NCBI GenBank assembly: GCA_903813345.2
Contig: CAIIXF020000003.1
Span: 15,142,931-15,206,930, forward strand
Direction: 5' to 3'
DNA: 64,000 nt
Source: Owenia fusiformis
Taxonomy: Eukaryota > Annelida > Polychaeta > Sabellida > Oweniidae
In this document: positions 1 to 9,687 of the stretch, in pieces
Layout of the letters: each line of letters starts with the position of its first letter
How positions within the stretch are numbered: position 1 is the first letter of the stretch
Program-made: the position numbers and the translations under genes
Notes under the pieces: generated by a model
Seen by the model: only the letters and a program-made list of their open reading frames with translations
Databases searched by the model: none
Told to the model about the DNA's origin: nothing

Positions 1-3000
1 TGCTAATTTCTGTAATTCGGAGAGGACAAATGTGAAGAATCTCTCACACCCGCTTCACGCCAATGCTTTATTGACAGCAATTAATGAAAGCAGAAAAAAT
101 GCTTGTTTATGTGATGGTACAGTTGTAATCGGAGATACCAAGATACCAGTACAGAAGAACATTTTGTCTGCCGCCAGTTCATATTTCAGGTGATTTTTTA
201 TTTTCAACCTTTCAATTTCATTCATTTTATTTCAGTTTCATTCATCAAAATAAAATACAGCACAGAAAGGGTTCAATATATGAAAATTGAACCACGCAAA
301 TAGATGTATTTTTTTAAGTTAAAGGGAACTTTCTACTATACCCGCATGCTATCTGACCCGAATGAGCCACCTGGTGGTAAATCTGGTAACTACCTTCTCG
401 CATCTGCGTTATTTGTCTCTATCATCATCCTTTAATTTAGTGCATTATTAGTATGGCACTCAGTTCTAAAAGTACTGTGTCCCGAGACCATTTATTGTAC
501 CGTTTCGAACCTTACTGTGACACCTCTTATGTGGTTAACATGTATTTAATCTCATGTTTTAGGTTGTCTTGAAATTTCACAAATATTATACTAAACACTC
601 TGCTGAAATGATATGTGTGTTTGCTGAATCTGATATTTAGACGTTAATATTTTTCTCATCCATCAGAGTTTTTTTCAACCTCCACTGCATACATTTTTCT
701 TGATCTATGTTTTTAAGTGTTCATATACTTATGGACAGTTATTTTCCCCCAATTGACATTTCATTAAAAACTGAACCAGTTTTTCTGAAGGTTGGAGCTC
801 CTTGGTTTTGGTTTACAATAGTTAATCGCATCTTGCTTCACAAGGTTTCTTGATATTTAAGAATGAATCCACATTTATTGAGTAAACAAAACAAAATGCT
901 AATAGTGTTCTCAAAGTGAAGATTTCATGTCACACAACCTTAATATGATTATGTAAATTAAACATCAGTTCAAGGGATCTTTCAATAGAGCCCCATTAAG
1001 AGAATTTTAAATGTGACTGCTAAGTGAAGCAAATATTTGGACACTTTTGATTGGTTCCATGATGATCATCCAGCTCTTTTGAAATAAAATACTGAAAACT
1101 GAACTCGATCATTCATTCGAGCCATTTTGATGCTATCACGCTATGATGTAATCATCGACCAATGAAATTAGTGGATCATGACCTTTGACTTTGCAATCTC
1201 CGGATGCTTCGTTCAGAGTAATCGACTCGTTCGGCGGGCCAATGAAATTTGTCCCTTCCAACGCGATTCATCATGGGAAATATTTATGTAAATTACCACC
1301 TGAACTCTTATCGCGAATTGGAGTATTACATGATATTGTATAATATATTGTAATATCTACTGTTTTTCAGGGCTTTGTTCAGTTATGATACACCCCTCCA
1401 GGATACTTCAAACAGCATTAAAATTGACACAATGACACAAGAAATATTCGAAGAAATCTTGGATTACGTCTATACATCAGTTATCCAACTCTGCGAGGAG
1501 AATATACAGGATATACTCCAAGCAGCAGATGTTTTGCTTATGGCTGATTTAAAAGAACTCTGTTGTGACTATCTAGAGGGTTTGGTATCGCCTGATAATT
1601 GTTTAGGAATACGACAGTTTGCAGAGCAGTATACTTGTCCAAGAGTCTATCATACCGCAACAGATTATCTGGACGAACATTTCATGTAAGTTTCCGTGAG
1701 TGGAGTGTTTTTCAAACTGTCACTTACCATTGACCAGAGCAGTATTACCTTGATGTGATATATCATTCCAAAAATGGGGACTTGGTATCTATTATTGTTC
1801 AATTCTGCTAAGCCTCTATGGAGTCAATTGTTATGATTTCTTATTTTTTAAAGAACGGTTTTTGTACTTAGACTTTCAAATTTTAATTCATATCAGTATG
1901 TAAAAAGTTGCAAAATCTTTTTCTTTGTGAAAAGATAAAAATCATGTATTTTTATTGTCTAATTTAGAAAGCAAGAATGTTAAAGAGTTCATGTTTTATC
2001 ATTTGAAATATTCATACATTTTTTTTTCATACATATTTTTTCAGGGAAATAAGCTTCACAGAGGAGTTCCTCCAGTTGTCACCAGAGGGCCTAAAAGATG
2101 TCTTACAACGTGACAGCCTTTGCGTTAGAAACGAAGATGCGATTTGTGAAAGTGTCTTTCGTTGGCTACGTCACATTCCATCACGTGTCGAAATCTTACC
2201 AGACATTCTCAAATCTAGCGTTCGCTTAGCTCATATTGGCGATAAATTCATAAATGAGGAAATTAAAGATGAACACTTAGGTTTGATATTAAAAGTAAAA
2301 GAATTGAGGAATTTGATTCTGTCTGCGCCAAAATCTGAGGCAGATTGCAAGCTACGAGGATATACAACGGTGATAGTTGGCTCTGGAGGGGAAGGTGAAA
2401 ATTCAGAGTAAGTCTAAAAGATTGATTAAAAAATCAAAAACACAACTTCTATTTATAGAGCTGGATTGGCCAAATATTTATTAAACGGGCAAGAGGCATT
2501 CACAGTGAACAACACTTTAAAAATTTTATCAAAATGTTGTAAGGTCAGTAGAGAAGTTAAGAAAGTTTTAAAGTGCACAGATCCACATGTTTGAGATAGG
2601 TAATGGTATAGGGGCTTATTTTATTTTATAAATTAGGGGAATGTCCTTTGTGGCCTTAAATCTATAATGGGTTTTCTGTACCATCAGCTAGGTATAGATC
2701 TGTTGTTTTTACCTCATCGTGTTCTATGTTTTGAATGGGACAGATCTACATGTTTGAGCTAGGTAATGGTAAGGGGGCTTATTTTATGCGGCCTTAAATC
2801 AATAGTGGGTTTTCTGTACCATCAGCTAGGGATAGATCTGTTGTTTTTACTTCATTGTGTTCTATGTTTTTGACCCCCCCCCCTATACTAGCTCTGACAA
2901 TTTCTAGATTCATTTCTGCACTGATATCTCACACGCTCCTTTGATTTATTGTATACAAGGGCTCTGACCAGTCAAAGGGTAATTGGCTCCTAATGTACCT

Positions 3001-4431
3001 ATTATGCCTTATTCTCCATTCTCTGGCTAATGAAAGCATGCTAATACACCTATTATGCCTTACATTTAGGTACACTGGGGTTGTGGAGTCAAAGAAAACT
3101 GTACAGTTCATAGTTCCACATAACGATAGCACAGCAAGAGCTATACCCTGGGTAGATCTGGCAGATATGACCACACCTAGAGTCAGCCACAGTCTAGTTG
3201 AAGCAGGTAAGCATTAGAACAGTATTGTTATTATTTATATGCATGACCAAGCTTAACTATTATAAATCAATTTTAGATTTACTTTTTAAAATTATTTCAG
3301 CACTGTCTCATTTAACTTTTAATGTTCTTCTGATATCTAAACCCAGCTAACTCTTTATCACTGTTTTTGTCACTAATTTACAATGTTGCACTGAAGATTG
3401 CAAATCTTAAAATGTTGCAGTAAAATCCTCCACAAAAAATACTGGAGAAAGCACTTCACTGATGATTTAGATTTAGAAAAAGTTTACCATGGACAGATGA
3501 TTGCCATTCTAAGCATGATTTTATATTTTCAGGTGGTTATCTGTTTGCAGTAGGGGGGCGAGATAGTAATGGTAGAATCCTTAATAGTGGTGAGAAATAT
3601 GACCCCATATCTAACGAATGGACCACTATTACTCCAATGTCACAGGCCCGTATTGGGTTCGGTCTAGTCACAGTAGACAATAAAATCTACGCCATAGGAG
3701 GGAGTAACGATATGTCTGATCCACTAACAAGTGTTGAAGAATACAATATCTATTCGAATAGATGGCGCAAGCTCCCTGATATGAATTTAAAGAGGGCGTG
3801 GTCAGCATTTGCAGTAGCCAATAAGAAAATCTATGTCATTGGGGGGGGAATTATGGGAAAACTTTACGAAGCAGTTGAGTGCTTTGATCCGAAATCAGAA
3901 ACATGGACATCAGTGTCCCCGATGAAAGAGCGCAGATTCGATGCTCGTGCGATCGGTGTGGATGATTATGTGTTTATATTTGGTGGTTTGAGACGTCTTG
4001 AATGTCCAAGCGCATCCCACGGGAATGGCACGGGCATGAAATTCTGTGGGACGGAAGTTTACGATATTGAGGAGAAAAACTGGAAAACAATGGCCGCCTC
4101 CTCTCAGGCAATGTGTACTATGACAGAAACATCTCATATTGATGGTCTGGTACATATAGGCGATGAAATCTTCATCGTAGGGGAATTAGACATTGGTGGT
4201 GTTCATCAATACACACGTGCTTTCAATTATCAAACGCAACACTGGCGGGGCGTGCTCAACAATCATCCACCGTGTGCAAGAAATATGCCTGTGGCTGCTC
4301 TGAAACTACCAAATGCAGTTATATACAAACATTTGTGGCAACAAAATAAACTGCGATTTAGTGATCTCCGTGGAAACAATCATATCAGTATAGTAAAATT
4401 AGTTACCACAAGAAAGCAGCAGTTTAATTAA
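1..4431 (+). CDS. GAN: gigaxonin (kelch-like 16), 5' end outside window
   Basis: Gigaxonin is the BTB-kelch substrate adaptor of a CUL3 E3 ubiquitin ligase that controls turnover of intermediate filaments and tubulin-associated proteins in the cytoplasm (family knowledge). The coding sequence is join(<2..189,1371..1685,2045..2407,3070..3206,3533..4431), and every junction has GT..AG. It gives 633 residues in this window; the human protein has about 597. Order: BTB (about residues 20-135), BACK (about 135-240), then kelch blades (about 300-615) with double glycines in VGGRD, IGGSN, IGGGI and FGGLR. The match to gigaxonin rather than another KLHL is direct: IPVQKNIL, EILDYVY, NIQDILQAADVLL and LKERRF-like MKERRF stretches, and a last blade ending V-G-E-L-D in place of a double glycine, as in gigaxonin. 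No in-frame ATG occurs in exon 1, so the start lies upstream. CMIP follows on the same strand. Confidence 0.95.
2..189 (+). CDS. GAN: GAN exon 1 in window (BTB start), partial
   Basis: The frame (codons at 2, 5, 8...) is open from the window edge to a donor at 190 (CAG|GTGATT), leaving phase 2. The protein runs through HANALLTAINESRKNACLCDG into IPVQKNILSAASSYF, the first helix and strand region of the gigaxonin BTB fold. There is no methionine in frame, so at least a few more N-terminal residues lie to the left. Confidence 0.9.
190..1370 (+). other. GAN intron 1
   Basis: GTGATT donor and TTTTTCAG acceptor; it joins AG|G to give arginine. The left half is AT-rich with nothing recognised. The stretch 1080-1300 is of higher complexity, with two CCAAT motifs and a nuclear-receptor-like site, and is listed separately. 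Confidence 0.85.
1085..1300. promoter_or_regulatory. candidate regulatory element in GAN intron 1
   Basis: This block contains TGACCTTTGACTT at 1179-1191, close to a DR1 nuclear-receptor site, and two CCAATGAAAT motifs (1159-1168 and about 1240-1249). It is less AT-rich than the rest of the intron. It could be an enhancer or an alternative promoter, or a fragment of an unrecognised repeat. Motif matching by eye only. Confidence 0.25.
1371..1685 (+). CDS. GAN: GAN exon 2 (BTB end, BACK start)
   Basis: Acceptor TTTTTCAG at 1363-1370, donor GTAAGT at 1686. 105 codons after completing the split arginine. It encodes the end of BTB (EEILDYVYTSVIQL, then ADVLLMADLKELCCDYLEG) and the first BACK helices (DNCLGIRQFAEQY, YLDEHFM). 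Ends in phase 2 (AT|G). Confidence 0.95.
1686..2044 (+). other. GAN intron 2
   Basis: 359 bp, GTAAGT..TTTTTTCAG, AT-rich, with nothing recognised in it. Confidence 0.85.
2045..2407 (+). CDS. GAN: GAN exon 3 (BACK domain)
   Basis: It continues ATG (M) EISFTEEFLQLSPEGLKDVL, then RNEDAICESVFRWLRH, the classic BACK motif that in kelch-like proteins bridges BTB/CUL3 to the kelch propeller. It ends in a linker with LRGYTTVIVGSGGEG, which corresponds to the start of the first kelch strand. Donor GTAAGT at 2408, phase 2. Confidence 0.95.
2408..3069 (+). other. GAN intron 3
   Basis: GTAAGT donor, TACATTTAG acceptor. It contains a local tandem duplication (2577-2870, listed separately), a C9 run near 2875-2883, and a short repeat of CCTATTATGCCTTA near 2997 and 3049. 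Confidence 0.85.
2577..2870. repeat. tandem duplication, about 163-bp offset
   Basis: ACATGTTTGAG followed by the AGGTAATGG..GGGGCTTATTTTAT..GGGTTTTCTGTACC block occurs at 2585 and again at 2748. The second copy lacks some internal bases. Two diverged copies inside GAN intron 3. Confidence 0.8.
3070..3206 (+). CDS. GAN: GAN exon 4 (first kelch blade)
   Basis: The reading frame GA|G TAC ACT GGG gives YTGVVESKKTVQFIVPHN, then WVDLADMTTPRVSHSLVEAG, the outer strands of kelch blade 1. Donor GTAAGC at 3207, phase 1. The exon would be missed by ORF length alone; it is supported by junction phase and by homology to gigaxonin (I-x-L-x-x-M-x-x-P-R-x-x-H). Confidence 0.93.
3207..3532 (+). other. GAN intron 4
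   Basis: 326 bp, GTAAGC..TATTTTCAG. Nothing else seen. Confidence 0.85.
3533..4431 (+). CDS. GAN: GAN terminal exon (kelch propeller and stop)
   Basis: One uninterrupted 899-bp exon encodes five kelch blades and the C terminus, with stop TAA at 4429-4431. Blade markers: GGYLFAVGGRD, YAIGGSN, YVIGGGIMGKLYEAVECFDP, FIFGGLRR. Each is followed by the Y-D/N-x10-W spacing, as in EKYDPISNEWTTI and EEYNIYSNRWRKL. The end (about 15 residues, Lys/Arg-rich) has no counterpart that I recognise. No canonical AATAAA occurs in the next 1.2 kb; the first is at 5658-5663, inside a dispersed repeat. Confidence 0.95.
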
Positions 4432-5562
4432 AGAGAAATTTGAATGAATTATGAATGTCAAATGGAAATGAAATGTCAATGTTTAACCAACACCTCATTT
4501 GTTATGTCTTTTCCTCAAACCTCATTTATATGAGTACAATACCAAAATGATTTATTATGGTTAAAAAATCAGAAATGGATCATTTTAGCTCTACAATAAC
4601 AATGACCACTTAGAATCCAATTGATAATTCAGAGTGGTGCCATATTTTTGATTGCCAAAAAATAGATGCCCATTTTTATTTCACAGACCAAACCCTGCTC
4701 GACACCACCAATTGTCACTGGGTCTTTACCAAAATGAGTGTCAATATTTTAAGCCAAAATTAACCTTAATGCCTAGTCCTTTATAAGAATTGACCCATAC
4801 TCAAAGGCTGAAAAGTAGAATTTTTACCTTCTACCTTAGCAGACACATTGTACCTTAGTTGTATAATGTAAGAAAGCCATCCATATTGAAATTCCTCACT
4901 CAAAGGGTATAGTATATCAATTTTTGAAACATTTGGATGACTCTTATAGACTAAACTATTACTAAGCTAATATAACAAGCATGACTAGAACCTTTTCCAA
5001 GTTGTTTCAAAATTACAGAAAAAAGATTCAGTCTTTGTCTATTTATTGTTTTAAGTTAATTGTCCAGCATAGTTTAACACCTTAATACTGTATTAACAAG
5101 AGTAATACAATCCTTGTAAATTGTGGCCTGTCTGTCCTAATAAGTGTTTTGTATTAAGAGGATATTCAGGTCAAGTCTATCAATTGTGTTATTGTATTCT
5201 AGTAGGTCTTTAGGATATGAGAGCTCTCACCCTTTGGAGCCACTATTATTGTGCCTCGTTTGTTGTCTGTGTTGCCAACTTTGTACTTTGAATACATTCT
5301 GTACTATGCATGCAAAATCATAAATGTACTTACGTGTTATATCAATATAATATTGAAAGATAAATTGATGTCTGTTTTTGTTCTATTTGTATACATATTA
5401 TTGAAATCAGATTACATTGCATTGCAATTGCATATCCTAAATCATAGACCCCTGAACACCAAAGATTGAACCTGTTATTTTTGGGGGTATGTCCCTTTAA
5501 ACATTGTATGAATGATATTTAGTTTGTTTTTAACAAACCTAGTTAAATACATCTACAAGTGC
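4432..5562. other. GAN 3' flank, no gene seen
   Basis: AT-rich. It probably includes the GAN 3' UTR, but no canonical polyadenylation hexamer was found. No repeat or coding similarity recognised. Confidence 0.5.
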
Positions 5563-5740
5563 CAACGGGAAAGTATTAAAAATGGTTACAGAACATAGAA
5601 AAAGAAAACATACCATTCAGAAGGGAAACAAACCCAAGCTATCCAAAACCATACTTTAATAAAAGAAATACAATATATAATACATACTAGTATACAAAAT
5701 CCAATGTGAAAGGAAGCAGTGTCTAACCCCTTCCTCCACC
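5563..5740. repeat. dispersed repeat R3, copy 1
   Basis: Shares AAAATGGTTACAGAAC, GAAACAAACCC..CTATCC and the ending ACAGTGTCTAAC-C-rich with copies at 25119-25212 and 60488-60630, all in the same orientation. AATAAA at 5658 lies inside it. Family nature unknown. Confidence 0.7.
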
Positions 5741-5770
5741 AATAGTCAGTTGTGGTTGCATGGTTGAATA

Positions 5771-6727
5771 AGGCCATTACAGCTACGGTCACTATAAAAA
5801 TGCCATTACAGCTACTCTGGTCACTGTAAAAGGCCATTACAGGTTTTTTTGTGTCATTTCAAAAAGGCTATTACAGTTGCTTTTTTGGTCATTACAAAAA
5901 GGCCACAACAGCTGCTTTTTGGGTCATTACAAAAAGGCCACTACAGTTGCTTTTTGGTCATTACAAATAGGCCACTACAGCTGTTTTTAGGTCATTACAA
6001 AAAGGCCATTACAACTACTCTTTTGGTCATCACAAAAAGGCCATTACAACTAGTGTTTGGTCATCACAAAAATGCCATTACAGCTGCATCTTGGGTCATT
6101 ACAAAAGGGCCACTACAGCTGCTCTTTGGGTCTTTACAAACATACTGTTACAGCTACTTTTATTGTCATTACAAAAAGGTCATTACAGCTAGTTTTTGGA
6201 CATTACAAAAAGGTCATTACAGCTGCTTTTTGGGTCATTACAAAAAGGCCACAACAGCTGCTTTTTGGGTCATTACAAAAAGGCCACTACAGCTGCTCTT
6301 TGGTGTTTACAAAAATACCACTACAGCTGCTTTTTATGTCATTACAAAAAGGCCATTGCAACTACTTTTTTGGTCATCACAAAAATGCCATTACAGCTGC
6401 ATCTTGGGTCATTACAAAAGGGCCACTACAGCTGATTTTTGGGTCTTTACAAACATACCGTTACAGCTACTTTTATTGTCATTACAAAAAGGTCATTACA
6501 GCTGCATTTTGGGCCGTTACAAAAATGCCACTACAGCTGCTTTTCGGGTCATTACAAATAGGCCATTAGAGCTACTTTTTTGGTCATTACAAAAAGGACA
6601 TTACAGCTAGTTTTCGGTCATTACAAAAAGGACAATACAGATAGTTTTTGGTCATTACACATAGGCTATTACAGCTGCTTTTTTAGTCATTACAAAAAGT
6701 GCATTACAGTTACTTTCGGGTCATTGA
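5771..6727. repeat. 35-bp minisatellite, about 27 copies
   Basis: The monomer is about 35 bp, around a core GTCATTACAAAAAGGCCA followed by CTACAGCTGCTTTTTGG. A higher-order unit of 313 bp (9 monomers) is visible: the variant run starting TCATCACAAAAATGCCATT at 6061 recurs at 6374, with the same following variants (CTTTACAAACATAC, TTTTATTGTCATTAC). Long open frames on the + strand (5849-6610, 6057-6569) come only from the repeat lacking stops and are not taken as genes. Confidence 0.95.
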
Positions 6728-7576
6728 AATAATATCTTAGGTAGTCATAAGAGGGGGAGAAACCCCAGGGTTGAAAGATGACATACGCTCATAATGTAAA
6801 TCTGTATTGAGATGACATTGTCACTGATTGGTTTAGGGAGTCTATTGTTGGTTGGTTTAAAACTAGGTCAATTTGAAAACTTTGAAAACCAAGATGGAGG
6901 GTAAGTAGGAGGTGTGCGAAGGAGGAAATTGTATGTCATCAATTGAATCATGAGGTTTTCCCTCCTCTTGGTAGTCATCAGTCCTAACTTATTGCCTTCA
7001 GGGTATTTTTTTATTTTCATTAAAATTATGTTTAAACAATAAATATACAGGGTAGGCAAAAAAGTCCATATTTCTTATTTCAATATAACTTTTTTGAAAA
7101 TGCCTCCATAAAATTTTGGCAGGATATACAGAAATCAATTTTACAAGATTTCTGAATAATGAAGGTAAACAGAAGCCCCCTGGCAAATGCTGATTACTGA
7201 TAGGAGTGTTTCTGTTAAAACTAAGTGGAAGTATACATTTTGCATAAAATGATGTATGACAATAGGTTCATTGTAACCTCTCACTAGTTTCCATCTCAAG
7301 TTCTAGCATGCGCTTTAGCCCATTAGTTCTAGTCATGAAATTCTCATAATACTCAATTCTCATAATTAAAGCCCTTAATTCCTTAGCATAATGGCTTGAT
7401 CATATTTGATATAGCTGCTTCTTTATTTATACATTTTTACAATAGAGGTTCTAGTAGATTAGGATATTTACTTCTAGGTTCTAGTCATCTCCCTGAGCTT
7501 ACAAATCCTGAGGCTGTTATGACTTTAATTGTCTGTGAAGGCAAAGTTTATATTTTAAATAGTGCAACTACATTTT

Positions 7577-7735
7577 TATGTCACCACCACAAGTCACCAC
7601 CACAAGTGGTGACATATTGCTATAGTCTCCAACTTTTTGTGGACAGTGTTTGGTGGTTGGTGTTCAGTGGCTAGCATCTGTAACAAATGGCAGGTAGTGA
7701 CATGTTTGCATGTTAATGCCTTGGCATTTTATTTT
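7577..7735 (+). repeat. dispersed repeat R1 (TGTCACCAC family), copy 1
   Basis: Begins with a stem TATGTCACCAC (7577-7587) / GTGGTGACATA (7606-7616), then CTCCAACTTTTTGTGGACAG, and ends with CTGTAACAAATGGCAGGTAG and TTTGCATGTTAATGCCTT. The same layout recurs through the window, so this is a mobile, MITE-like family. Confidence 0.8.
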
Positions 7736-8010
7736 GTAGTTTTTTACAAAAACATATATGGATTCATTAATTCCTTAAAAAGCAAGATATAAAGTTTCAC
7801 TGGGATGGTTTGCATCTGAACAGTCATTTCATTTTTGGGGCACACTGGTAGACATTTTGAGCGCAAGATTTTACTTTCATTTCATGTTTTAAAAATACAT
7901 GTAGGTCTCATTTTTGAGACAATTTACCATCTTGGAATTTGTCTCAATTTGTACCCATTGGGCATGGATTTTTTTCTGTATGAAACTTGTTATTGGCATC
8001 ATGCTGTCTC

Positions 8011-8112
8011 CCTCACTGTTGGTTTCTGCATGGCAGTTTGGTGTTTGGCATGCTGCGATTGGGTTCTGTAACAAATGGCTTCTGTGACACTAACAAATGG
8101 CATGTTTTATTA
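8011..8112 (+). repeat. R1 repeat, partial copy
   Basis: Retains the GTTTGGTGTTTGGCATG region and two CTGT-AACAAATGGC-like segments. The hairpin start is missing. Confidence 0.55.
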
Positions 8113-9162
8113 ACATATATCAAAATATATTCAGCTAATTGCCAAGGATTTTCAATATTACATGGAGTGGCAACTTAATGTTTACATTATACTAGGTGAA
8201 TCATTAAATATGAAATAATAATGAATAATTATACCCATTCAATATTATTATTATTTTGTTTCACTTCATGCTTCATGACAGGATATGATACTGAATTACT
8301 GATTCATTTTGCATTGATTTGGTTGTGGTTTCTCATGGAATTTATTATATTAAAACTATGTGCAGGTGCTATGGCTGTGTAAATACAATATTTATCTTAT
8401 GATTTATGAGTTGTGTTTTTTTTATCTATGAGTAAAAATAAATATCAGCATGAATGGAGGAACCTTTCATGATATATCAAGTTTTATCATACATTACATG
8501 TATATTTTATGTACTTTTATTACATTTAATCAACATACTGGAATCGATATGGTGTTATATTACAAAATGACACATTAGCGTGATTAGATACGTTTCCATT
8601 GATTAATCTAGAAAAATTGCCAGTGTTGAGATTGAAAAATCACGAAAGGCAACATTAGAAAATACAAACTAAGACATCAACAAAAACATACAATAAACAG
8701 TAAAAGTGTATTCAGGATTGCACACCCGACCCCAAGGAGTATTGGAAGCTGTTATTCAGACTCGATAATATTCGTAATTTCAAAGAGAACCTTAGGAAAT
8801 ATTTTACCTAAATTGTTCCAAGCCAGGCAACAAAATATTGAGTTTGAACAATGGCTGCCAATCCTCCTTGACCCAACCCCATGCAGACTGGGTAGAAAAT
8901 GATCAGTGAGGATACCATGAACATAACCTCTAAATATGTGTAGGTGATACCTGATAAAAAAATGATATAGTCTAAGTGTAAATAGTTATGTTTTTAAAAG
9001 TTATTGATTGGGTAAATATGTGACTAATTTCACAGATGATGCGAGGCATCACAACTGATGACTTGCCATATAAGGTAATTTAATACATGAATGGCTTAGC
9101 ACCCAATGTCAAATGAATGATCAGAAGACGATTTTAGAACAAAGTTCTCCATTTAGATCTAA

Positions 9163-9687
9163 GATGTGGCAGAGACATATAAAACTGAATCATGGGATAA
9201 ATTTTCTAGAGTGGCAACCTCTGCTTTACATAGCAAGCTTCCAGTACTTTTTACAGGGGATTTTAATGGGAGACATCCCTTATGGAATGACTGTTCTATT
9301 AACAAATTGGGAAGCACTATTGCAGAGTTTGCCATGATCCATGACTTACACATTTTCAACAACCATCAGTTCACTAGAAATGAAACTATCATCGATTTAA
9401 CCATCGGCTCCGGCTCACTGACATCCAAGATCTCGGAGTGGGCGGTGCGGGATGAGATCTATTTGAAATCAGATCACAAACTTATCTCATTCAGCGTCGG
9501 CCAGGCCGGGAAGGAGGAAGTCAGGGAATATTATGATTTGAAAAATGCAAATTGGGAAAAATTTGTTTCTGAAATGGAAAAACTTTGTCTTAACTGGCAA
9601 CAAAACGTTATTGCTGCCAATGTTGAAGAAGCTTACACCTCCCTATGCTCGATAATGCTGGAACGACAATTTAAATCAACAAGTTAA
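9163..9687 (+). pseudogene. retrotransposon endonuclease domain fragment
   Basis: The frame encodes VLFTGDFNGRHPLWND, the catalytic GDFN motif of exonuclease-endonuclease-phosphatase nucleases, and ends the domain with KSDHKLISFSV (SDH motif, catalytic His). The N-terminal part with the first catalytic Asn and Glu is gone. The frame closes at 9685-9687 shortly after a +1 shift into the downstream frame, where DNLNQQVKALRRAKRRYNK continues the protein. Confidence 0.85.

Larger units (their letters stand above)
6728..9162. other. intergenic, small repeats only
   Basis: AT-rich between the minisatellite and the retroelement. Apart from two R1 repeat copies (7577-7735 and 8011-8112) nothing is recognised. 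An ACAGGGTAGGCAAAAAAGTCC motif near 7049, resembling a short transposon end, is too isolated to call. Confidence 0.5.

Noticed and set aside
5849-6610. 253-codon open frame with repeated GHYKKA- and LQLLF-type units
   Set aside because: It lies wholly inside the 35-bp minisatellite. All frames are open because the monomer lacks stops, and there is no splice or codon evidence.
9113-9337. Forward frame over the endonuclease region in another phase
   Set aside because: Shadow of the real endonuclease frame, with no motifs.
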